A stretch of 64,000 nucleotides of DNA, from positions 1 to 64,000 of the forward strand of contig QHYZ01000065.1 in assembly GCA_003225295.1 (NCBI GenBank), in the 5' to 3' direction. The notes beneath the pieces were generated by a model that was not told the origin of the DNA, did not search any database, and worked only from the letters and a program-made list of their open reading frames with translations. Every line of letters starts with the position of its first letter. Positions within the stretch are counted from its first letter, which is position 1. Shown here piece by piece: positions 18,502-27,439 of the stretch. Source of the stretch: Acidobacteriota bacterium. Its GTDB lineage: Bacteria > Acidobacteriota > Terriglobia > Acidiferrales > UBA7541. A program made the translations under genes and the position numbers.

Positions 18502-18816
18502 TTAGTCCACCATGGTCCAAATCCACTTCGCGACAACGCCGGGAGCAACGTCGGAAGACTTGGTTCCATCGAGCACAAAGGTTTGTCCGGGCTGCACCTG
18601 CGTCGGCGCGGTGATGATGGCGGTCGGTTTGATCGTATCTTTTACGGTCACAGTCGCGACCACTGGGTCGGACTGATTTCCGGAGTCATCCTCCACAACC
18701 AATTGAAAGTGATGCACGCCACTCGGGATGAGCGTTGTGGGCGTGACAGTGACCTCAATCGCCCCTCCCGCAGGGGGTGTGGTTGTGATGGGAACCCCTT
18801 TTTTAAACGTTGGCAT
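18502..18816 (-). CDS. Small Ig/PKD-like eCIS protein
   Basis: A 104-residue protein. The first half (PITTTPP, then HHFQLVVEDDSGNQSDP) is a paralogue of the first half of the next gene. The second half (QPGQTFVLDGTKSSD, ending KWIWTMVD) is a PKD-like strand pattern that also ends the preceding gpI-like gene (PGQSFTLDGSAS, ending KYIWTQLD). It therefore links two repeat types. No signal peptide or membrane segment is present. Likely a small structural or adhesion subunit at the baseplate or fibre, inferred from fold type and context. Confidence 0.7.
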   Translation of the reverse strand: MPTFKKGVPITTTPPAGGAIEVTVTPTTLIPSGVHHFQLVVEDDSGNQSDPVVATVTVKDTIKPTAIITAPTQVQPGQTFVLDGTKSSDVAPGVVAKWIWTMVD

Positions 18817-18835
18817 CGTTGTTCTCCTTAAAAGT

Positions 18836-21283
18836 TCAATCCAACTGAGTCCAGATATACTTCACGATCGCTTTCCCAGTAGTGGCGGTGGACGCACTTC
18901 CATCCAATGTGAAACTCTGGCCCGGTTGGTCCAACGGCGGGACCGCAAGATTTGCAATCGGGGGCGCGGAAGGAAGCGAGCTGTCACCAAGACGCGGATC
19001 CAGGGCCGCGAGACCCTCGACATAGTGCTGCCCGAGATAGCTCACGTCCACACGAGCCGGCTGGCGCGGCGGTTTCGGCACCAGGTAGGTGTCCACTCCA
19101 ACCAGGGAGGCAGCGCCCGCAAGGAATGCATTGCTGACGGTCACGACTCGCGCCAGGACATGGGCGGGAGTTTCAAGATTCACAATCCTGCGAATCAATT
19201 TCAGGTCCTGAGGAGCAACCTGCTGATGAACCAGAACCGTGAGGCGATCGGCAAAAAGATCATAGAACGCATCAAGTGCGGCCCGCTCCTGCGCCCTCGT
19301 GGCGGGACTGGTAGAAAAAGCATTCTGAAAAAGAGCGCGGACTTCAGCGCGAAGCTGGTCGCCAAGAAAGAGTGTGTCTCCAACGAAAGAATTGCCGCTC
19401 GTTTCCAAGCCGGCCAGCAAGGGGTCCTGCTGGTCAGCGAGATCGGCACCAATAATCGTGGCGATAGTTCGCCGCAGGCGGTAATCCTCGAGGAGCACGA
19501 TTTGACCTCGCGTTACAGCGCCTCCCGTAGCGATGTCGAGTGCGAAGCTCAGGCCCGCCAGAGTTCCACGCTGTTTGAAAAGTTGCGGAGCAGAGCGGAG
19601 GAGTAGACGGCGTTGCGCAGAGGTGTAAGCGGAATCAAAAGTCACGCCAATCCAACTGCCGAGCCACTCGAGAGCTTCCTGTGGAGTGGTCTCGGACTCG
19701 GTAATGAGATGGGAATCGGCGATCCTGTCTTCGAGGGGAGTAAGGATGCCCTCGAAGTTGTCGAGGAATCTTTCCAGAAAATCGGCGGGAGTGGTTTGGT
19801 TCGCAGCGACATCGGCGTCTGGCGCAAAAAGAGTTTCGCGATACAGCTCCGGCAGGTAGTGTTCGGCATAGGAAAAGCGTGAGGAGTACGCGCGGACCGC
19901 AGCGACTTCCGGTGTGGAACGGCCATCGCCGATCAGCTCGATGCGGAGCTTGAGGTACCGCCCCCGCAGGGACCGCGTTTTTAGGCCCTTGCGCTGGATC
20001 AACACGGTGAACAGACCGGAACGATCGGGATCCCGCGGGCAGGCGAGAATGCCGGGATGAAAGGGAACTTCCGAATTTCCGGGAACCCACGCGCCACGCG
20101 GGGTTTGCCCATCGGGAGAAAAGTATTTGCCGAAAACGTGAGGGAACCACTGGGAAGGAACAGCATCCTCGTCATTGACGGCAGCGAGGTGGATTTTCAC
20201 GCCGCAATGATCCGGGATCATGGCTTCGAGATAGAGGCGATGCCAAACCGTGGAGGGGGACCCGCTGTCCATGAGCAGAGCACCAACGGCTGAGCCTTTC
20301 CGCGCGTAAGCCGGAAGCGAAAGCTTTACCAGAAGTGCGACGCCGCCGCTGGTGGGATAGTTTGGCGGAACATTCACGCCATGCAAGAACGGCCCGCCAT
20401 CGTGATCTTTTAGCGGGTAAACGTCACCTGAGGGAAGCGTGGCATCACCTGACGCGTCCGGCGAATAAACGATGGCCTCGCCCAACTTCGGCAGCATCAC
20501 CGCGATCAGACTTGTTGAAATCCAAGTGAGACTGTAAGGACGCAGGGAGCCCGAGAGTGTTACCGGATCGCCGAAAACTCCGGCGGAAGAAAGGATTCTA
20601 AGGCGAGCCGAATCAAATTTAGTCCAGGTGAGAAGTGCGAGCCGTCCATCCGGACTGGCAGCAATCGCTACCGCGCGTTCATCTGCGGGCCAGACGGCTT
20701 TCGGTTCAAGAAGCAATCGCGGGGGATCGGGATTTTCTTCACATGGCCGCACGGTGTTTGGTGAATACTCCGGATGCGGTTGCACGAAGAGGGGCGAGCC
20801 ATTTAGCCGAGCCAACTTATTATTGGTGGCATCGAGCGCCCAAACGCCTTCCGACGGACTGGCCGCCAAGCGCCACGCGCTGAAGGGCAGCTCTTTCGGA
20901 AATGCGGCTTTCACGATGTCTGAGCGGCCAAGAAGGTCAATGATCCCGACTCCACCCGCCAGCGCCAGATAGAGCAGTCCGTCATAGCCAATCGTGATGT
21001 CGGTGATTGTTTCGCCGGGCGCAGGTTTGAAGAGCGGCACGGAATCAGAGGCCACGCCGGTGCCCATCACGGTTCCAAGTGTGGAAAGATACGCGCGCGT
21101 GCCGAATTGATCGATCGAACCCGGAGCGCTATCAAGAAAAGCGACGGCCACGGATTCAGAGGCGGGCCAAACGGGCGCAGACCTCTGGTTAGCGAGGCGC
21201 AAAACATGACTCTGAGACTCGTACTCGAGTCCGGAGAGTGCGCTCCAATTCTGGCTCCAGAATTTCAGTCCATTGGAGTCCAT
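18836..21283 (-). CDS. Tail protein gpI-like baseplate component with propeller-like N-terminus
   Basis: Starting at the ATG at 21283, which overlaps the baseplate J stop (TGATG), the product is 815 residues. Residues ~1-300 show repeated short strands with DGLLYLALAGGVGIIDLLG, EGVWALDATNNKLARL and DGRLALLTWT, typical of beta-propeller blades. Residues ~470-620 match phage P2 gpI-type tail proteins: AEHYLPELYRETLF, DFLERFLDNFEGIL, EALEWLGSWIGV, QLFKQRGT. The C-terminal ~50 residues form the PKD-like module ending KYIWTQLD. The gpI domain belongs to the baseplate wedge. The added propeller is longer than in phage gpI and could mediate contact outside the particle. Confidence 0.82.
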   Translation of the reverse strand: MDSNGLKFWSQNWSALSGLEYESQSHVLRLANQRSAPVWPASESVAVAFLDSAPGSIDQFGTRAYLSTLGTVMGTGVASDSVPLFKPAPGETITDITIGYDGLLYLALAGGVGIIDLLGRSDIVKAAFPKELPFSAWRLAASPSEGVWALDATNNKLARLNGSPLFVQPHPEYSPNTVRPCEENPDPPRLLLEPKAVWPADERAVAIAASPDGRLALLTWTKFDSARLRILSSAGVFGDPVTLSGSLRPYSLTWISTSLIAVMLPKLGEAIVYSPDASGDATLPSGDVYPLKDHDGGPFLHGVNVPPNYPTSGGVALLVKLSLPAYARKGSAVGALLMDSGSPSTVWHRLYLEAMIPDHCGVKIHLAAVNDEDAVPSQWFPHVFGKYFSPDGQTPRGAWVPGNSEVPFHPGILACPRDPDRSGLFTVLIQRKGLKTRSLRGRYLKLRIELIGDGRSTPEVAAVRAYSSRFSYAEHYLPELYRETLFAPDADVAANQTTPADFLERFLDNFEGILTPLEDRIADSHLITESETTPQEALEWLGSWIGVTFDSAYTSAQRRLLLRSAPQLFKQRGTLAGLSFALDIATGGAVTRGQIVLLEDYRLRRTIATIIGADLADQQDPLLAGLETSGNSFVGDTLFLGDQLRAEVRALFQNAFSTSPATRAQERAALDAFYDLFADRLTVLVHQQVAPQDLKLIRRIVNLETPAHVLARVVTVSNAFLAGAASLVGVDTYLVPKPPRQPARVDVSYLGQHYVEGLAALDPRLGDSSLPSAPPIANLAVPPLDQPGQSFTLDGSASTATTGKAIVKYIWTQLD

Positions 21284-23487
21284 CAGCAAACCTCCGGGAC
21301 GACTGGGATGGCGACATCACTGGCACCATCTGTGCCTTGGGTGGCAGGATCCAAGCTCGTTGGAGCCGTGGTGTCGGCCACCACCGACACATGAAGCAGC
21401 TCTGGAAGCTGCCACGCGCGCAATGGAATTTCCACGGGACCGCTCGCGCCCGGGTTCGAAACGCTTTGCCATCCGCCGTTGACCATTTGAAAGAGGTTTA
21501 CGCCGTTAACGGTGTCTACACCGGGAACACGCGCGACAATCACGTCAAGTTCACGGTCGCGGACGGAGCGGCCCAGCTTCCAACCAAGCCCATCGGTTCC
21601 ACCGCCTGTGAGTGGCCAGAGAAAAAGACGAACGGCATCGCGAATCGCAGCGAGAGTTGTTTCCTGCGCGACTCCGTCGAGAAGAGTAACTCCTACCGTC
21701 ACGCTGACAGGAACGTAATCGCAGCCGATGACGTAAAGTTCCGTTGCCACGGGAGTGCGCACGGATAACCAGCCGTGAACGGCTTCGAGTGTCGGCCGGT
21801 CAGCGCGAGGATTGGGTGATCCGACGGGCGATTTTTGCGGGAGCACCATGACAGAAACGACGCCAGGTACATTGAATTGTTTTTGCTGCGGCTTGAAGCG
21901 CGGCATCAGGATGACGCGGGCAATATTCACGCCGGGAGTTTCCGTGGCGATGCGCTGGTAATCTTCTTCTGTGACCGCGCGGTCATTGTGCCGAAATAGT
22001 GCAGGGATGCGTTGCTCAGCCTGGGCAAGAGTTTCAGAATCATCGCCACCCTGAGTGGCCATGGTTTGAATAACCTTCAGAGTTCCCTGCACAGCGTTGT
22101 TCGAAGCATCCAGGCCGGTGATGTCCGTGAGCGAGCCCGCGGGCAGGTTGCCGGCTTTTCCGCCACCAGCGCGCATTTGGGCAACACGAACGCGTTGCTG
22201 ATTCTCCGGAATCTTGCCGCGGAGTCCATTGCCAAATCGCACGACGCCAGCTTCGGTGTCGAGGGTGTAGGCACGTGCGTCCGTGCCGGCAGCGGCCAGG
22301 TCATCTACTCGCTGCCAGGTGACAAAGCTCAATCCCGGCTCTTCCACTTGAAGCACGAAAGATTCTTGCTCGACGGAAGTCGCGGGAAGTTGCATCTCCT
22401 GATCGGAACTGCCGTCACTCTGTCCAACGATGCGGCCCGTCAGCGTCTGTAGTTGTTCCACTTGCACGGCATTGATGCCGGCCCAGGTGATCGTTAACTG
22501 GTGCATGGGTGTTGTCGGACGCAAGCGTAGCCACGCGACGATCATGGCAGCCTCGTCAAGATCATCAATGCGAGGTGGTTGGTCTGGTCCCACTCCGGCA
22601 TTCAGATTTACACGCACATCGTTGCTGGGAGCTCCGATAAATTCGACCCGGGGCAGTGCCAGGCGCTCCGTTCCGGTCGTTCGCAAACCGCCAGTTGAGT
22701 CTTCAATGACGTCGAGCGCGAGCAATGCAGGGACCCCGGGGTCCCTGCCGGGTGTGGTAATTTCCCAAACATGTGGAATCCGCCCGCGTGGGCCGATCGC
22801 TTCAAACAACGCGGGAACTTCTACAGCCGGCACTATGCCGACCGTGAGCAATTGCCCGGCGATCGAAGAGCGCACTTTAGGCACGAGATCTTTTGGCGCA
22901 AGCAAGGCGATCCACATGGCGCCATCCGTGCTGCTGGTGAGATCCCATCCCACGGGATCTGCTTCACCATTCGGGAAAAGTGGCGAGGCGGCGTAGGGTC
23001 TGGGCGTGCCGGTCGAGGGAATCCCATACAGCTGCGCAAGACCCGGCAAAAGATCCTGGACCGAAGCGGTCTCATCGGCTGTGAGCGGACGCTTAAAATG
23101 CACTTTGCAGGTTAGAGGAAGCACGGTGACTTCAGACTTGGTTTCAAAGTTGACAGGTCCTTTGACGGTGGCCAGAGGCTGCAATATTTGTGCGCCAGTG
23201 GCTTGATCGTCCTTGAATTGCAGCGCGACAATGCCGGTCGCCGGAACCGCAGCCTGCATTTGAGCTCCCAGCAGGCGCAGAAACGCGAGCCTCTGGCGCT
23301 CCGGAATCAGATTGACGCGATAGAGCAGCGCATCCGTGAGCCAGGCAAAAAGCTCAACGATCGTTCGCCCCGGATCGCCAAGCTGGGGATTGGTCCACTC
23401 CGGCGTGTGCGCGGGAATTCGCGCAAGTAATTCGTCTGTCAGATCGCTAAAGGTTCGATCGTCAAGAGCAGGTGGACGAATCGGCAC
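21283..23487 (-). CDS. Baseplate assembly protein J (Pvc11-like)
   Basis: A 734-residue protein. The N-terminus (LLARIPAHTPEWTN, LGDPGRTIVELFAWLTDALLYR, IPERQRLAFLRLLG) is the signature of the long putative baseplate J proteins in contractile injection systems. Toward the C-terminus, RAVTEEDYQRIATETPGV and the RLFLWPLTGG region match the gpJ core. It forms baseplate wedges that hold the spike complex and trigger sheath contraction. It follows the gp25 gene by 2 bp and overlaps the gpI-like gene in TGATG. Length and order match eCIS loci well. Confidence 0.92.
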   Translation of the reverse strand: MPIRPPALDDRTFSDLTDELLARIPAHTPEWTNPQLGDPGRTIVELFAWLTDALLYRVNLIPERQRLAFLRLLGAQMQAAVPATGIVALQFKDDQATGAQILQPLATVKGPVNFETKSEVTVLPLTCKVHFKRPLTADETASVQDLLPGLAQLYGIPSTGTPRPYAASPLFPNGEADPVGWDLTSSTDGAMWIALLAPKDLVPKVRSSIAGQLLTVGIVPAVEVPALFEAIGPRGRIPHVWEITTPGRDPGVPALLALDVIEDSTGGLRTTGTERLALPRVEFIGAPSNDVRVNLNAGVGPDQPPRIDDLDEAAMIVAWLRLRPTTPMHQLTITWAGINAVQVEQLQTLTGRIVGQSDGSSDQEMQLPATSVEQESFVLQVEEPGLSFVTWQRVDDLAAAGTDARAYTLDTEAGVVRFGNGLRGKIPENQQRVRVAQMRAGGGKAGNLPAGSLTDITGLDASNNAVQGTLKVIQTMATQGGDDSETLAQAEQRIPALFRHNDRAVTEEDYQRIATETPGVNIARVILMPRFKPQQKQFNVPGVVSVMVLPQKSPVGSPNPRADRPTLEAVHGWLSVRTPVATELYVIGCDYVPVSVTVGVTLLDGVAQETTLAAIRDAVRLFLWPLTGGGTDGLGWKLGRSVRDRELDVIVARVPGVDTVNGVNLFQMVNGGWQSVSNPGASGPVEIPLRAWQLPELLHVSVVADTTAPTSLDPATQGTDGASDVAIPVVPEVC

Positions 23488-23489
23488 GA

Positions 23490-23888
23490 CTACGCTCCCA
23501 GGTCCAGGGTCATTCCGAGTTGTTGCACGCGGCCCGTTCTGCGAATCCGGTAAACCAGGTCAACGTGGACCTGGGTGGGAAAATCGGGAACTTCCATCAC
23601 ATCGAGCCGGTCCAAAATCACGCGCGGCTCCCATTGCTGGATGGAATCGGAGATGGCGTCGTTGATGCGCCGCCGCGTGGTGAGGGTGTTCGATTCATTC
23701 AGAAAATTTTGCAGCCCGGCGCCAAACTGCGGCCGCATCAGCTGTTCGCCCGGGCGCGTGGTGAGGATTACCTTGATGGAGTCGCGCACACTGCTTTCCA
23801 GAGTGGGATACGTGATCCGGCCGTTCTCGTCCGGCAGAGGCAGGAGCGGCCAGTTGATGGGCAAAGTCGGAATGGTGAGATTAGCCAT
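23490..23888 (-). CDS. GPW/gp25 baseplate protein (Pvc9-like)
   Basis: The start chosen is the ATG at 23888 (132 residues), 7 bp after the upstream gene stops; a longer reading to 23972 would overlap the membrane-protein gene in another frame and adds atypical residues. The core reads VRDSIKVILTTRPGEQLMRPQFGAGL, followed by an I-x-x-A-I-x-x-W-E-P-R pattern (ISDSIQQWEPRVIL), both conserved in gp25/lysozyme-like baseplate proteins. These connect the wedge to the sheath's first ring and are the most conserved baseplate subunits in phages, T6SS and eCIS. Confidence 0.93.
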   Translation of the reverse strand: MANLTIPTLPINWPLLPLPDENGRITYPTLESSVRDSIKVILTTRPGEQLMRPQFGAGLQNFLNESNTLTTRRRINDAISDSIQQWEPRVILDRLDVMEVPDFPTQVHVDLVYRIRRTGRVQQLGMTLDLGA

Positions 23889-23895
23889 TGCTGCT

Positions 23896-25467
23896 TTACG
23901 GACGCTTTTTCTTTGGAACTGGAATCGGCAAGCAAATCTTGATGAACAACATCCACTGGAAAAATAGGTCAAATAGCGACAGGAAGATATTCAGCACGAT
24001 GAACGCGCAAATGGTGATGATCGGGATGCTAAACGCGCAGATCCACGCAATGCCCAAGCCTCCACCGGATGAATCTTGACCTTTGAGTGTTTTCTTGGCG
24101 TCCTTCTGCAGGACGTTGAACAACTCTGGCGGCATGGCAAATGCGACATTCGGTTTAAGATTCTTAAGAGTGGCGATACCTGGAAGAGTGATCTTGACCG
24201 GCGGGAGCCCGGCGCTGTCGTACCATGGCGCGATGGTAAAAGGCTCGCTGGGTGCGCTCCACAGCAGAACGGGAGGGCAGCCATCGGGCCGCTTAATGCG
24301 GACAAAAGCGCGCAGGCGATATTGGCGCGGAGGATCCTGCACCTCATACCTAGCTTCACCGGCAATCAAATCCTTGACTCGTGATTCCATCGCATTTTGG
24401 AACAGCAGTGCGATACTTGTGCTCTGATCGTCGGTGATCCGCGGCCACTGGTCCGGCATTTGAATGCTTCCGTCCTGCTTGTCCACAAGGATCTTTGCAG
24501 CGCCTTTCAGAAAATCACCAAGGTTCGCCAGAACGTTTCCGTTGCTGTCCTGCACCGTGAATTGATTGAGGGCCTGGAACAGCGCGACCCCGTCGGAGAA
24601 ATTGTCGCTGAAAGCATTCAGCTCGAATTCCAACTGGCGGAGGATGTTAATGAGAGACGTAAGCGCGTCCGGAACCGTGCTTTGATCGGCGTCCGGATCG
24701 GACGAAGTAAATGTGTCGGTCGCCGATGAGTACGTGACGACACGATTTGCAAGCGCCAGGCTGCTGGACTGAACCGGGGAAGTGCTGAGCTGGAGAAAGT
24801 AAGGCATGTGCTGTTGAACCATGGTCGGATCGTAACTGGGAGGAGGAATCACCTCGCTCTTCTCCACACTGGTCACCGGAATAAGTCCATACAGTACGGT
24901 GGCCTTAATCTGTTTGCAGAGTTGCGGTGGTGCTACGAAAAGTGGCGCAAAACTCTCTGAGTACGGCGCATAGCCCGAGGAGGGAACAGGGAGGTGCTGA
25001 TCAATAATGGCGTTGCCCGAAGTCGCGACTGGTCTGCGCCTCGCGGGGTCGGGATCCATGTCCAGCTCGGCGTCGGTGCATGACACCCAGCCGGCAATCT
25101 TGCTGTCCTGTTTGCTCCAACGCTCTATGGTGTTGGGAGTGTCAACCGAGATGCGACGGACAACCAGGCCGAGGCTGTCAATTTTCGTAGGGTCAAGCCG
25201 CGGGGCACCAAAGCTATCGCAATCAATCTGCAAAACGGCTATTTGAAAGACGCGATGCACGGGCTGAAAAAGTTTTAGAACGCCGGAGCTATCCCGCGTC
25301 TGCGCCAGTGAAGAACTCAACGTAGCGGGAGAGTTCGAAAGATCCTGCAAAAGACCAGGAATAAACTGCTTGTCTGTGCGCGCGATGATTACCGGCTGCG
25401 TCATCGCTACGGGAGAGCGATTTCCGTCAAGCACCAACCCTCGTACGATGGCGTGCTCGGTTACCAT
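23896..25467 (-). CDS. eCIS protein of unknown function with C-terminal membrane segment
   Basis: Starting at the ATG at 25467, which overlaps the spike-gene stop, the product is 523 residues. The first ~470 show mixed beta and helix, with IVRGLVLDGNRSPVAM at the start and YRLRAFVRIKRPDGCPP late. Near the C-terminus a hydrophobic stretch (IPIITICAFIVLNIFLSLFD and following residues) is followed by a basic tail (PVPKKKRP), predicting one or two membrane helices. A membrane-bound protein between spike and gp25 is unusual for a released particle and may point to membrane anchoring. No PAAR protein was seen elsewhere and this gene occupies about its slot, but it has no PAAR features. Confidence 0.75.
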   Translation of the reverse strand: MVTEHAIVRGLVLDGNRSPVAMTQPVIIARTDKQFIPGLLQDLSNSPATLSSSLAQTRDSSGVLKLFQPVHRVFQIAVLQIDCDSFGAPRLDPTKIDSLGLVVRRISVDTPNTIERWSKQDSKIAGWVSCTDAELDMDPDPARRRPVATSGNAIIDQHLPVPSSGYAPYSESFAPLFVAPPQLCKQIKATVLYGLIPVTSVEKSEVIPPPSYDPTMVQQHMPYFLQLSTSPVQSSSLALANRVVTYSSATDTFTSSDPDADQSTVPDALTSLINILRQLEFELNAFSDNFSDGVALFQALNQFTVQDSNGNVLANLGDFLKGAAKILVDKQDGSIQMPDQWPRITDDQSTSIALLFQNAMESRVKDLIAGEARYEVQDPPRQYRLRAFVRIKRPDGCPPVLLWSAPSEPFTIAPWYDSAGLPPVKITLPGIATLKNLKPNVAFAMPPELFNVLQKDAKKTLKGQDSSGGGLGIAWICAFSIPIITICAFIVLNIFLSLFDLFFQWMLFIKICLPIPVPKKKRP

Positions 25468-26171
25468 ACGTTTCCCGCTCCCGGTGTATACGTCGAAGCG
25501 ATCACGGTTGTCGCCAGAAGAGTCTCGCACTGCACCATGTCGGAGAAAGTGGATGTGGCTGCGTTGACCGTGACCGTTCCGGAATTGATTTCGACCTCCG
25601 TCGCCTGTACTGAGAATTTACCGCCGGTCATGACCGAGACTCCGCTGGAATCCAGCGTGACCTTGGTCGTTCCGCCCGGCAGTGCAAGCTCGATGCTGCC
25701 GCCGCTGGCATCTGTAAATGTCCCGCTGACTCCCCCCGGAGTCGCAATCGTGATCGTAGGTTGACCGGAGTCTGGTTCGGTGATGGCGATCTTTGATCCC
25801 GCCTTGCTTTTGATCACCCAACGGTCCACTTTTGTGCCGTCGCCGCCCAACGAATCGGGTGCCTGGGCATTGCCATTCCAAAGTCCGCCAATCACCACAG
25901 GAAAACGAGAATCTCCATTGACGAACTGAATCAGTACTTCATCGTTTACATCCGGCAACATAAAAACGCCGCGATTGCTTCCGGCGAACGGAAGCGCTAC
26001 GCGCGCCCATATCGGCCCATCCTGCTCCGAAAGCCCGTCGTAGTTCAGCAGCCGGACCTGTACGCGCGATAGATTCTCTTTGTCGTCCACGGAAACTACG
26101 CGCGCCAAATAGCTGGCGGGCATGTGTTCGGCGGCAGAGTGGTGCAGCAGATGATCCATTGCGGACATCAT
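25461..26171 (-). CDS. Baseplate spike protein gpV/VgrG-like (OB-fold plus beta-helix)
   Basis: The start at 26171 (ATG, overlapping the hub-gene stop as ATGA) gives 236 residues. The OB-fold region reads ARVVSVDDKENLSRVQVRL, WARVALPFAGSNRG and NDEVLIQFVNGD, then VVIGGLWNG, the hallmark of gpV/gp5/VgrG spikes. The C-terminal half (ITEPDSGQPTITIATPGG and repeated short Thr/Val strands) looks like a beta-helix needle. Hub and spike are separate genes here, whereas VgrG and many Pvc8 proteins fuse them. No separate PAAR tip gene was recognised; the spike may end without one. Confidence 0.9.
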   Translation of the reverse strand: MMSAMDHLLHHSAAEHMPASYLARVVSVDDKENLSRVQVRLLNYDGLSEQDGPIWARVALPFAGSNRGVFMLPDVNDEVLIQFVNGDSRFPVVIGGLWNGNAQAPDSLGGDGTKVDRWVIKSKAGSKIAITEPDSGQPTITIATPGGVSGTFTDASGGSIELALPGGTTKVTLDSSGVSVMTGGKFSVQATEVEINSGTVTVNAATSTFSDMVQCETLLATTVIASTYTPGAGNVW

Positions 26172-27262
26172 GCGCCGCCTCCGGAACCCAGAAACGGGCA
26201 CTGGGCTTCAAACTCAGTTTTGTACCCGTTGGAGAGATCGAATTTATGGCGTGCCCGCACGACGTAATACGTGTTGCTGAATCGGCCGCCCAGCCCGGTG
26301 AGCTTCAATTGCGTTCCTACACGCAACGCTGGATTGCCTTCTGCCGTACCATCGACCACCACAAATGGCCTGGCCCGGTGGTCGAAAATGGCATCGGCTA
26401 AGGCTTGGGCCTCGGCCTGATTCGAAAGGCCCAGATCCCCTACGTGTTCAGCGCGATCGCCGATGGCGTCCTGCAAAATTTGCGCGCCGCCGCGTCCTGC
26501 GCCGGGCTGGAGATTGGTTCCGGTGCTGCTGCCACTGATGTTCTGGCCCTGTTTATAGTCCCAGCCAGTTACGGTGACTTTTGTTACCTGGTGAGCGAGA
26601 TCAGCGAGGACTCGCGCGCGGCGCAGTTGGCCCGCAAGTGCTAACTCGATTGTTCCCCGGCTCACGTCCTTTCGCGGGGAGACGTGCAATTCATTTCCCA
26701 CTACCTGGATGTCGGAGTCGAAGCGAGTCAGCAAGCGCCGGAGGAAAGCCAGATCACTTTCGTTCAACTGTACTTCGGTCCCAATCTTGTCGGTCAAGCC
26801 AGTTATCACCGGAGAAAGATTCAGCTGCTTGGCAAGCTCCTTTGCAACGTCTGCGATGCTGGTGTTCTCCCAAACTTTGGTCCGGCGGGAGAGGCGCGCT
26901 TGCTGAAGCGCGTCTTCCGCAAGGACAACTAATTCCGGCGGTCCCAGCTCAGGGAATTCCGCTTCGAGGCCCGTAATCGTGCCGCGGAAAATTTCCTTGG
27001 GAGCATTTTCATCCCCTGTGTAAACCGCGATCTTGGCTCCCAACTTCAGGATGCCATCGTTTTCGAAAGCCAGCTCGGCGCTGCTCCGGTCGTTGCTGGC
27101 CAGATTGCTCATGCGCAGTTCCAATGTGGACATCCCACCTTCGTTCTCAGTCATCTCCATAGCGAGCAGCAGTTCGCTGACCATCGCGTATTCCTGACCG
27201 TTCACCCGCAAGGTCGGTATCGCGGAATAGACAGCGTCTCTAGATATCGCGACTTCGGGCAT
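26168..27262 (-). CDS. Baseplate hub protein gpD/gp27-like
   Basis: The ATG at 27262 lies 5 bp after the small upstream gene and gives 364 residues; a TTG three codons earlier is less likely. Motifs are those of phage late-control protein D: IFRGTITGLEAEFPE, VVLAEDALQQARLSR, SIADVAKELAKQLNLSPV and ESDLAFLRRLLTRFDSDIQV, with a C-terminal LTGLGGRFSNTYYVVRARH. The protein would form the trimeric hub that adapts the tube to the spike. It overlaps the gpV gene, so hub and spike are made together. Confidence 0.92.
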   Translation of the reverse strand: MPEVAISRDAVYSAIPTLRVNGQEYAMVSELLLAMEMTENEGGMSTLELRMSNLASNDRSSAELAFENDGILKLGAKIAVYTGDENAPKEIFRGTITGLEAEFPELGPPELVVLAEDALQQARLSRRTKVWENTSIADVAKELAKQLNLSPVITGLTDKIGTEVQLNESDLAFLRRLLTRFDSDIQVVGNELHVSPRKDVSRGTIELALAGQLRRARVLADLAHQVTKVTVTGWDYKQGQNISGSSTGTNLQPGAGRGGAQILQDAIGDRAEHVGDLGLSNQAEAQALADAIFDHRARPFVVVDGTAEGNPALRVGTQLKLTGLGGRFSNTYYVVRARHKFDLSNGYKTEFEAQCPFLGSGGGA

Positions 27263-27267
27263 ATGTA

Positions 27268-27435
27268 TCAATCCGCCTTCACGCGTAGCTGCCGCCGCAT
27301 CAAATGGTGCAAACTCGACGCCAGCGTATCTGCTGTGGACGTTTTAGGCTTTTGATCCTGCTCCTGAGTGTTGGCGGGTGCGCTCTCCGACGCCGGCACA
27401 ATCGTTGCATCCATTTCCTCGATTACGATTCCCAT
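27268..27435 (-). CDS. DUF5908-like small eCIS protein (Pvc6-like), 55 residues
   Basis: A short frame fits exactly between its neighbours: the ATG at 27435 is 4 bp after the CIS_tube stop, and the TGA at 27268 is 5 bp before the hub ATG. The product begins MGIVIEEMDATIVPAS and ends in a basic amphipathic helix (SSLHHLMRRQLRVKAD). Pvc6/DUF5908 proteins are ~50-60 residues, begin MPxEIxEMxIxxxV, end in a helix and lie in this part of eCIS operons. Size, position and the opening pattern agree; similarity beyond that is weak. It is easily missed because of its size. Confidence 0.7.
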   Translation of the reverse strand: MGIVIEEMDATIVPASESAPANTQEQDQKPKTSTADTLASSLHHLMRRQLRVKAD

Positions 27436-27439
27436 TCAC

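Noticed and set aside
23889-23972. Longer N-terminus for gp25
   Set aside because: The added 28 residues are Cys/Arg-rich, unlike gp25 proteins, and overlap the coding end of the upstream gene.
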